Assembly (NCBI GenBank): GCA_029268085.1
Contig: JAJUHD010000166.1
Coordinates: forward strand, 1 to 5,389
DNA from: Bacillota bacterium
Lineage (GTDB): Bacteria; Bacillota; Clostridia; Oscillospirales; Oscillospiraceae
Direction of reading: 5' to 3'
DNA: 5,389 nucleotides
Position numbers and translations under genes: made by a program. The notes beneath the pieces were generated by a model that had not been told where the DNA came from, ran no database searches, and saw nothing but the letters and a program-made list of their open reading frames with translations. Below are positions 1 through 4,872 of this stretch, one piece after another (within the stretch, counting starts at the first letter, position 1; each line of letters begins with the position of its first letter).

Positions 1-22
1 CCGCAAAGACGTTCTTCACTTG

Positions 23-1240
23 TTACATGCCGCTCAAGCCGTTGTACATGGAAGCCATCGGCAGGATTATCGAAATGATGATAGTTCCTATTACGACGGC
101 AAGCACTATGATTATAGCCGGTTCGAGAAGCGCCATAAGCCTTTCCGTCGCGCCCTCGACCTCCTCCTCATAGTAATCGGCGAGCTTCGTGAGCATACTC
201 TCAATCGAGCCCGTTTCTTCCCCGATGCGTATCATATGGCGGACGAGCGGAGGGAACAGGTTGTCCCTCGCAAACTGCGCCGCGAGAGGCGAGCCCAGCA
301 TTACCGCTTCGCGGGCGGCAAGAAGGGCGCCCTTATAATAAATGTTTGTCATTGTGTTCGACACGATGTTCAGAGCATCGACAAGCGGAAGCCCCGAACC
401 GAGAAGGTTTTCGAGGGTTCTTGCCATTCTTGCCGAAGCCGTTTTTTTCGCGAGATCTCCCGCAAGGGGGAGCCGAAGCTCAAGCTTTCCGAAAAGGTAC
501 TGTCCCGAGTCCGTCTTTTTGTATATGCGTAACAAAAATACCAGTACGACCGCACCGCCGATTACAATATACCAGTAATTCTGCATAAATCTCGCAACCG
601 CGAGGACAAAAGCGGTTATCGCGGGCATTTTCACGCCTAGCTGGTTCAGAACGTCTTCAAAGGTGGGGACGACGAAGGCCAGAAGGACTACAATTGCAAG
701 GAGCGCGACTATGGAGATAACCGTAGGATAAATGGTCGCTTTTTTTATGGTGTCCCTGAGCTTTGCTTCCTTTTCGAACTGAACCGCCATTCTGGTGAAA
801 GAGACATCCAGCGAGCCGGCGGCCTCGCCGGCTTCGACCAGCGTCACGAACATCGGGGGGAAAACGTCCGGGCAAAGGCTCATCGCGTGGGAGAGCGTTT
901 CGCCCTGCTCGATAGTCTTTCTGCATTCGACGATTGCCTTTGCGAGCCTTTTGTTTTCCGTTTGCTCGCCGAGCATTTCAAGCGCGACGGAAAGCGGTAC
1001 GCCTGCGGTGATTATGCTGACAAATTGGCGGCAGAAAACCGAAAGATCGCGGGGCTTCGGTTTCTCGGAAAAAATTGATATCTTAATGTCCCTGTTGAGT
1101 ATTCCGACCTGATTTACCGAAATGACCAGATCGCCCCTCTGCCGAAGCTCGGCAAGCGCCTCCTCGCGTGTTTCGGCGTCCAGATTGCCCTTTATCTCTT
1201 TGCCTCTTTTGTCTATGACGAGATAAGAAAATACGGCCAA
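23..1240 (-). CDS. pilC: PilC, type IV pilus inner-membrane platform protein (GspF/PilC family)
   Basis: Polytopic membrane protein of 405 residues, the usual family length. In type IV pilus machines PilC sits in the cytoplasmic membrane, contacts the PilB and PilT motors and passes pilin subunits in or out of the fibre. Two homologous T2SSF-type cytoplasmic domains are visible. Domain one, about residues 67-190, has FCRQFVSIITAGVPL and later FPPMFVTLVEAGEAAGSL. Domain two, about 270-395, has the matching MARTLENLLGSGLPL and FPPLVRHMIRIGEETGSI. Hydrophobic segments lie near residues 170-193, 221-238 and 371-394, the expected three-helix pattern. The start is a TTG, chosen because an AGGAG lies 9 bases upstream and the protein then begins MAVFSYLVIDKRGKEIKG, a typical PilC N-terminus. 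It lies 39 bases downstream of pilT in the same operon. The stop is TAA. GspF of a type II secretion system is the alternative, but the adjacent pilT favours a pilus. Confidence 0.96.
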   Translation of the reverse strand: MAVFSYLVIDKRGKEIKGNLDAETREEALAELRQRGDLVISVNQVGILNRDIKISIFSEKPKPRDLSVFCRQFVSIITAGVPLSVALEMLGEQTENKRLAKAIVECRKTIEQGETLSHAMSLCPDVFPPMFVTLVEAGEAAGSLDVSFTRMAVQFEKEAKLRDTIKKATIYPTVISIVALLAIVVLLAFVVPTFEDVLNQLGVKMPAITAFVLAVARFMQNYWYIVIGGAVVLVFLLRIYKKTDSGQYLFGKLELRLPLAGDLAKKTASARMARTLENLLGSGLPLVDALNIVSNTMTNIYYKGALLAAREAVMLGSPLAAQFARDNLFPPLVRHMIRIGEETGSIESMLTKLADYYEEEVEGATERLMALLEPAIIIVLAVVIGTIIISIILPMASMYNGLSGM

Positions 1241-1249
1241 AATATCACT

Positions 1250-1254
1250 CTCCT
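1250..1254 (-). promoter_or_regulatory. Ribosome binding site for pilC, deciding a TTG start
   Basis: The minus strand reads AGGAG here, 9 bases ahead of the TTG at 1238-1240. No ATG or GTG in the same frame sits at a suitable distance from it, so the rare TTG is the supported start. Confidence 0.75.
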
Positions 1255-1279
1255 GAAATGGGGATAGTGCCGGAGCGCC

Positions 1280-2335
1280 TCATGCGAACCGCTTTGCAAG
1301 AATCGATCTGTCCTGAGCGTAAAGCAGGGCGTATTCCTCTGATATCACGCCTTTTGTATAGAGCTCATACAGCGCGTCGTCCATCGTTTTCATGCCGAGC
1401 TTGCCGCTCGTCTGCATTACGGTGGGTATCTGATAGGTCTTTGCTTCGCGGATATGGTTCCTGATAGCGTTGTTAGCAAGCATGACTTCAAATGCAGCAA
1501 CACGGCCCCTGCAGTCCTTTTTCGGAATTAGCTGCTGCGAGATGACGCACTGCAGGACATCGGCAAGCTGGGTCCTGATTTGCTGCTGCTGATGCGGCGG
1601 AAAAACGTCGATTATACGGTCGACCGTGTTGGCGGCTCCGTTCGTATGCAGAGTCGAAAACACAAGATGTCCGGTTTCTGCTGCGGTGACCGCTGTTGCA
1701 ATCGTCTCAAGGTCGCGCATTTCTCCGACGAGGATAACATCGGGGTCCTGACGGAGAGCAGCGCGGAGAGCAGCGGAATAGCTGCCAAAATCAGCTCCCA
1801 TTTCACGCTGGTTGACGATGGATCTGCCATGTCTGTGAAGATATTCTATAGGGTCTTCAAGGGTTATGATATGGTAATCGTGCTTCTGATTAATTAAGTT
1901 TATCAGCGAAGCCAGAGTCGTCGATTTACCGCTTCCGGTGGCGCCCGTTACCAGCACCAGTCCTCGGCGCTTATCGGTCATTTCCACAACCGAATGTGGT
2001 ATGCCTAATTCCTCTGGAGCGGGAATCCTGAGGTTGAGGATTCTGACAACCATTGAGAGACTTCCCCTCTGGCGGAAAACGTTTACACGGAACCTGCCAA
2101 GAGACGGAATCGAATAAGCAAAATCGACCTCCCCCGCTTCTTCAAATACCTCGCGGTGCCTTTCGTCAATTATGCCGCTTACGATATCTTCAATTGCTTT
2201 GGGTATAAGGACTTCAGTGCCCATCCTGACGATAAAGCCGTTGATCCTCATGCAGGGAGGAACGCCGACGCTCAGGTGAAGGTCGGATGCGCCCTTTTCA
2301 ATTGCCGTACCGATTAGTTCCTGAAATGTGAGCAT
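1280..2335 (-). CDS. pilT: PilT, type IV pilus retraction ATPase
   Basis: Cytoplasmic hexameric ATPase of the secretion/pilus (PilT/GspE) superfamily that powers pilus retraction, and so twitching movement or uptake of bound DNA. The 351 residues match the family's usual length. Motifs in order are: Walker A GATGSGKST (131-139); Asp box IITLEDPIEYLH (156-167); Walker B DPDVILVGEMRD (197-208), with the glutamate of GEMRD as the expected catalytic residue; His box TGHLVFSTLHTN (221-232); and AIRNHIRE (290-297). The last motif is a near-match to the AIRNLIRE element characteristic of retraction ATPases. Together with the lack of a long N-terminal domain and of a tetracysteine zinc motif, it separates PilT from PilB. 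The ATG has a GGAG 6 bases upstream. The gene lies between pilB (62-base gap) and pilC (39-base gap) on the same strand, so the three are very probably co-transcribed. The stop is TGA. Confidence 0.97.
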   Translation of the reverse strand: MLTFQELIGTAIEKGASDLHLSVGVPPCMRINGFIVRMGTEVLIPKAIEDIVSGIIDERHREVFEEAGEVDFAYSIPSLGRFRVNVFRQRGSLSMVVRILNLRIPAPEELGIPHSVVEMTDKRRGLVLVTGATGSGKSTTLASLINLINQKHDYHIITLEDPIEYLHRHGRSIVNQREMGADFGSYSAALRAALRQDPDVILVGEMRDLETIATAVTAAETGHLVFSTLHTNGAANTVDRIIDVFPPHQQQQIRTQLADVLQCVISQQLIPKKDCRGRVAAFEVMLANNAIRNHIREAKTYQIPTVMQTSGKLGMKTMDDALYELYTKGVISEEYALLYAQDRSILAKRFA

Positions 2336-2366
2336 GAAATTCTCCGTTCAAATGAGGCTTACGACA

Positions 2367-2378
2367 ATAAACGTTTAT
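2367..2378. repeat. 12-bp perfect palindrome in the pilB-pilT gap
   Basis: The sequence ATAAACGTTTAT is its own reverse complement and lies in the 62-base gap between pilB and pilT, an AT-rich stretch inside a GC-richer operon. It could be a protein-binding dyad or be involved in mRNA processing, but it could also be chance. No promoter with acceptable -35/-10 spacing was seen next to it. Confidence 0.3.
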
Positions 2379-2397
2379 AATATATCTTTTTCGGCAA

Positions 2398-4101
2398 TCA
2401 CTCGTCGAAAGAAACACGCATCATCTCTGAAATCGAGGTCGTTCCGTCCAGAACGTATTCCGATGCGCTTGCATGCAGCGTTTTCATGCCCTCGGATACC
2501 GCGGCATTTTGAATCATGGCTGTGGAGCCCTTTGTCGCGATTATCCGCTTGAGGTTCTGCGAGACTTCCATAACCTCATACACACCGATACGGCCGAAAT
2601 ATCCGGTTTCGGCGCACATGGGACAGCCTACGGGCTCGTAAACCGTTATCTGATCATTATAGTCCTTGCCGAGCATGCGGTTTTCTTCGGGGCTTGCGGA
2701 CCTTGCCTTTTTACAGTGGGGACAGAGCTTGCGCACGAGGCGCTGCGCGATGACGCCGGCAAGGGAATCTGCCAAAAGGTAGCTCTCAACGCCCATATCC
2801 ATGAGACGGGTGACCGTTGCGGCCGCGCTGTTGGTGTGCAGAGTGGAAACAACAAAATGTCCGGTTATAGAGGCCTGAACGGCGATCGAGGCAGTTTCAT
2901 AGTCGCGTATCTCACCGATCATTATAATATCGGGATCCTGACGGAGGATTGAGCGAAGCGCCGTTGCGAATGTCAGCTCAGCCTTCGGGTTCACCTGAAC
3001 TTGGTTTATACCCGGAATGCTGGCTTCTACAGGATCCTCGACTGTGATAATGTTGACGGCTTCAGTATTAAGTTCGGACAGAGCCGTATAAAGAGTGGTC
3101 GATTTACCGCTTCCGGTCGGTCCCGTGACTAGCAGCATACCGTTCGGGCTGGAAAGGATATGGTCAAAGCGTTTAAGTTCGTCCGCACGCATACCCAGTT
3201 CGGACTTGTTTTTTGCCAAAGATGTCTTGTCTGCGAGACGCATGACAATTTTTTCGCCGAAGTAAGACGGAAGGACCGAAACGCGTATATCGTATTCGGA
3301 ACGATCAACAGTCATGGTCAAACGTCCGTCCTGCGGCTTTCGTTTTTCGGCAATATCCATACCGCCCAGTATCTTGATCCTAGCGGAAAGCGCAGGGAGA
3401 AGCGAAATGTCATAGACCATTTTTTCAATCAGCACGCCGTCTATCCTGTAGCGGACGCGGAGCTGCTTTTCAAGAGCTTCGATATGTATATCGGAAGCGC
3501 GGGATCTGACAGCCTGCTCAATTATGGATTTAACGATTTGGACTATCGGTGCGGAACTGAGGTCAAGCGCCTCGTCAGCCGCGGCCGGCATCAATTCGTG
3601 ATCCTTTGTCGCCCTTTCTTTGGAGAATTTTTCAGCAGCGGACAGGGTCTCATCCGAACCGAAATATCTGTCAAGCACCGCATTTATCTCGCGAGCAGTG
3701 GATATGCGTGGCTCGATGAAGCAATTTGTAATTATCGATATATCATCCTGGGCAACCATATCGAGGGGGTCGGACATTACAAGAATCAGAGTGTTGCGTG
3801 CTCCGCTCTCAAAAGCAATCGGAAGGACGTTATGCTTTCGAAGAACACTTCCGCTGACAAGAGAAATTACATCGTCGGGAATATCGATGCCGCGAAGCTC
3901 GACGATCTCTATCCCGAGCTGAATATTCAAAGCATGCGCTATATCTTTATCAGAAACAATTCCGGAGTCTATTAGATAATCCCCTAAGCGCTGTTTAGTT
4001 TTTTTCTGTGCTTCGAGCGCCGACTTAAGCTGGGTCTCGGATATGTAGCCCTGCTGCAGCAGTATGTCGCCGAGCCTGATTTTTTTATTTTTCGGAACCA
4101 T
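2398..4101 (-). CDS. pilB: PilB, type IV pilus assembly ATPase with N-terminal MshEN (c-di-GMP-binding) domain
   Basis: Cytoplasmic hexameric ATPase that drives pilin polymerisation, 567 residues from the chosen start. The N-terminal MshEN domain has two 24-residue motifs, RLGDILLQQG...LKSALEAQ (9-32) and RLGDYLIDSG...AHALNIQ (38-61), separated by 5 residues. This is the published cyclic-di-GMP-binding layout. The ATPase core follows: RYRIDG (217-222), KRKPQDGR (253-260), Walker A GPTGSGKST (327-335), Asp box NIITVEDPVE (350-359), Walker B DIIMIGEIRD (391-400), His box TGHFVVSTLHTN (413-424), and a zinc-type tetracysteine CPHC (460-463) / CPMC (493-496). The open frame extends 18 bases further upstream to another ATG, but a GGAGG lies inside that extension, exactly 6 bases before the ATG at 4099-4101. 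The shorter protein, starting MVPKNKKIRLGD, is therefore preferred. It is the first gene of the operon, with pilT and pilC following. GspE or MshE are possible alternative names; adjacent pilT supports PilB. Confidence 0.96.
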   Translation of the reverse strand: MVPKNKKIRLGDILLQQGYISETQLKSALEAQKKTKQRLGDYLIDSGIVSDKDIAHALNIQLGIEIVELRGIDIPDDVISLVSGSVLRKHNVLPIAFESGARNTLILVMSDPLDMVAQDDISIITNCFIEPRISTAREINAVLDRYFGSDETLSAAEKFSKERATKDHELMPAAADEALDLSSAPIVQIVKSIIEQAVRSRASDIHIEALEKQLRVRYRIDGVLIEKMVYDISLLPALSARIKILGGMDIAEKRKPQDGRLTMTVDRSEYDIRVSVLPSYFGEKIVMRLADKTSLAKNKSELGMRADELKRFDHILSSPNGMLLVTGPTGSGKSTTLYTALSELNTEAVNIITVEDPVEASIPGINQVQVNPKAELTFATALRSILRQDPDIIMIGEIRDYETASIAVQASITGHFVVSTLHTNSAAATVTRLMDMGVESYLLADSLAGVIAQRLVRKLCPHCKKARSASPEENRMLGKDYNDQITVYEPVGCPMCAETGYFGRIGVYEVMEVSQNLKRIIATKGSTAMIQNAAVSEGMKTLHASASEYVLDGTTSISEMMRVSFDE

Positions 4102-4230
4102 TTCAATCCTCCGCTGCATCTGATTTTATGGCGGCAGTTAAGCGGCAGTGAGACGACGAGATCCAGACGAGCAGAGAGGTCTGAAGCTCCGGAATCAGAT
4201 GATAGTACTAAACTGCATTACTTCCGATAT
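4102..4230 (-). promoter_or_regulatory. Structured 5' leader of the pil operon (candidate cis-regulatory RNA)
   Basis: If transcription starts near 4230, pilB has an untranslated leader of about 130 nt. Read as RNA, CAUCUGAUU (4201-4193) pairs perfectly with AAUCAGAUG (4125-4117), giving a 9-bp closing stem whose 3' arm abuts the ribosome binding site. Inside it, GAGCUUCAGAC (4189-4179) pairs with GUCUGGAUCUC (4168-4158), 10 of 11 positions counting one G-U, around a 10-nt loop. That loop plus its closing C reads CCUCUCUGC (4179-4171) and can pair with the Shine-Dalgarno region GCAGCGGAGG, with one bulged C and one G-U. A direct repeat, gcggcagt on the plus strand, sits at 4131-4138 and 4142-4149. 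The pairings are seen directly; function is inferred. It does not match the c-di-GMP-I (GEMM) riboswitch motifs I know, and I do not recognise the class. Confidence 0.4.
4108..4112 (-). promoter_or_regulatory. Ribosome binding site of pilB (start-deciding)
   Basis: The minus strand reads GGAGG here, 6 bases upstream of the ATG at 4099-4101. It lies downstream of the in-frame ATG at 4117-4119, so that upstream codon would have to be read through the Shine-Dalgarno sequence. Just before it is GCAGC, and the combined GCAGCGGAGG is complementary to a loop in the upstream leader. Confidence 0.8.
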
Positions 4231-4236
4231 TATTAC

Positions 4237-4265
4237 ATTATACAATATAAAAATACAAGACGCAA
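4237..4265 (-). promoter_or_regulatory. Sigma-A-type promoter of the pilB-pilT-pilC operon
   Basis: On the minus strand a perfect -10 TATAAT (4242-4237) is preceded, across exactly 17 bases, by TTGCGT (4265-4260). The latter keeps the TTG core of a -35 box, 3 of 6 consensus bases. The spacer is strongly AT-rich. The predicted transcription start is near 4230, leaving a leader of about 130 nt before pilB. No other promoter of similar quality was seen upstream of pilB. Confidence 0.65.
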
Positions 4266-4307
4266 CATGAATATATGGCTAACCAGGTATCAATTTATAT
4301 AGTACTT

Positions 4308-4327
4308 GATATGTCTATTGACATATC
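4308..4327. promoter_or_regulatory. 8-bp perfect dyad upstream of the pil promoter (possible operator)
   Basis: GATATGTC and GACATATC are exact reverse complements separated by TATT. The dyad lies about 43 bases upstream of the pil -35 box and between it and the rpsT terminator. It is not followed by a T-run on either strand, so it does not look like a terminator. An overlapping weaker dyad, TATCAA (4288-4293) with TTGATA (4306-4311), adjoins it. Activator or repressor binding is an inference. Confidence 0.35.
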
Positions 4328-4342
4328 TATAGCAAATATAGC

Positions 4343-4377
4343 AAAGTCCGAGAGAAAAACTATTTCTCTCGGACTTT
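4343..4377 (-). terminator. Rho-independent terminator downstream of rpsT
   Basis: A perfect 15-bp stem (4343-4357 with 4363-4377), built on GTCCGAGAGA and its complement, closes a 5-nt loop. It lies about 50 bases beyond the rpsT stop in the direction of rpsT transcription. On the minus strand the stem ends in a short TTT run, then GCTATATTTG. On the plus strand it ends in TTTT, so it may work in both directions. It separates rpsT transcription from the pil promoter. Confidence 0.8.
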
Positions 4378-4393
4378 TAGCTAATAAAACGCG

Positions 4394-4413
4394 CACTTTA
4401 AAAAGATAAAGTG
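4394..4413 (-). terminator. Weak hairpin just after rpsT
   Basis: CACTTTA (4394-4400) and TAAAGTG (4407-4413) form a 7-bp hairpin with a 6-nt loop, starting 15 bases after the rpsT stop. On the minus strand it is followed by CGCG and then TTTTA, so the U-run is displaced. It may be a weak first terminator or a 3'-end stabiliser ahead of the stronger hairpin. Confidence 0.3.
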
Positions 4414-4428
4414 ACGATCTGACAGAAA

Positions 4429-4692
4429 TCACTGCATTTCGTTGAGCTTGATCGTAAGCTTTGACTTCTTGTTAGCAGCGCAGTTCTTATGAATAAGATT
4501 CTTTGATGCGGCGTGATCAAGAGTCTTGACAGCGACCTTATAGGCACTGACGGCTGTTTCACGATCGCCCTCGGTAACTGCTGCGTCAAATTTCTTTAGA
4601 TTTGTCTTGAGCAAAGTTTTAGCCGCCCTGTTTTTTGCGTTCTGTGCTTTGGCAAGGGCATCTCTTTTAGCCGCAGATTTGATATTGGGCAC
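4429..4692 (-). CDS. rpsT: 30S ribosomal protein S20
   Basis: Small basic primary-binding protein of the 30S subunit that contacts 16S rRNA. The 87 residues match the family's usual size. Hallmarks are the N-terminal MPNIKSAAKRD, the lysine- and alanine-rich helices through the middle, and the C-terminal NLIHKNCAANKKSKL, the S20 signature (commonly G-x-IHKN-x-A-x-x-KKSRL). The start codon is GTG (4692-4690), supported by a long AGGAGGAGGT 8 bases upstream and by the conserved residues beginning right after it. It is a single gene divergent from gpr, the same arrangement as in Bacillus. Its own promoter and a downstream terminator make it monocistronic. S20 is often autoregulated in bacteria, but no specific element for this was seen here. 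Confidence 0.97.
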   Translation of the reverse strand: MPNIKSAAKRDALAKAQNAKNRAAKTLLKTNLKKFDAAVTEGDRETAVSAYKVAVKTLDHAASKNLIHKNCAANKKSKLTIKLNEMQ

Positions 4693-4700
4693 TAGTTGCC

Positions 4701-4710
4701 ACCTCCTCCT
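4701..4710 (-). promoter_or_regulatory. Strong ribosome binding site of rpsT, deciding a GTG start
   Basis: The minus strand reads AGGAGGAGGT, with two overlapping AGGAGG registers, 8 bases before the GTG start. Near-perfect complementarity to the 3' end of 16S rRNA fits a highly expressed ribosomal gene and compensates for the non-ATG start. Confidence 0.85.
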
Positions 4711-4746
4711 ATAATAGTAGCGTCACTTGATGTTCCGCGGAAGTTA

Positions 4747-4775
4747 ATTCTACCACCAAAATCCCTTTTTTGCAA
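4747..4775 (-). promoter_or_regulatory. Sigma-A-type promoter of rpsT with A-tract upstream
   Basis: TTGCAA (4775-4770) and TAGAAT (4752-4747) on the minus strand are separated by exactly 17 bases and match 4 and 5 of 6 consensus positions. Directly upstream (about 4776-4806) lie runs of A on the minus strand, resembling an UP element. The predicted start near 4740 gives a leader of about 48 nt. Confidence 0.7.
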
Positions 4776-4858
4776 GCAATTTTTTAACTTTTTTTATTTT
4801 GTTTTTAGTTGTATAACTGATTGCTTGACGCAAAAAATAACCACAAAATATAGTTGTT

Positions 4859-4862
4859 GGAG
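4859..4862 (+). promoter_or_regulatory. Ribosome binding site of gpr
   Basis: GGAG lies 10 bases before the ATG at 4873. The spacing is slightly long but acceptable. The nearby GTG at 4862-4864 is out of frame, so ATG 4873 is the supported start. Confidence 0.6.
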
Positions 4863-4872
4863 TGAAGCAAAG

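Noticed and set aside
1..22. Start of a further operon gene after pilC
   Set aside because: Only 22 bases remain beyond the pilC stop. The minus strand has a GTG there but no ribosome binding site ahead of it, so no gene can be supported.
20..532. 170-codon open frame on the plus strand
   Set aside because: It is antisense to the second T2SSF domain of pilC, and its arginine/histidine-rich translation is typical of a shadow frame.
3160..3975. 271-codon open frame on the plus strand
   Set aside because: It lies wholly antisense to the conserved ATPase and MshEN regions of pilB, has no ribosome binding site, and its translation resembles no family. It is a shadow frame.
4102..4230. c-di-GMP riboswitch in the pilB leader
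   Set aside because: Considered because of the MshEN domain and known clostridial examples, but the conserved GEMM motifs are absent. Kept only as an unclassified structured leader.
4318..4323. Perfect TTGACA -35 box on the plus strand
   Set aside because: No -10-like hexamer lies 16-18 bases downstream. It is part of the dyad and would read into the rpsT terminator and antisense to rpsT.
4811..4850. Possible sigma-G promoter for gpr (GTATA, then CAAAATA)
   Set aside because: GTATA at 4811 fits a -35 GHATR box and CAAAATA at 4844 is close to CATNNTA, but the spacing between them is about 28 bases instead of about 18. At the correct spacing the match is poor.
4825..4854. Sigma-A-like TTGACG - 18 bases - TATAGT upstream of gpr
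   Set aside because: The boxes look good, but the start would fall at about 4861, inside the GGAG ribosome binding site, leaving no usable leader. gpr is expected to be read by a forespore sigma factor.
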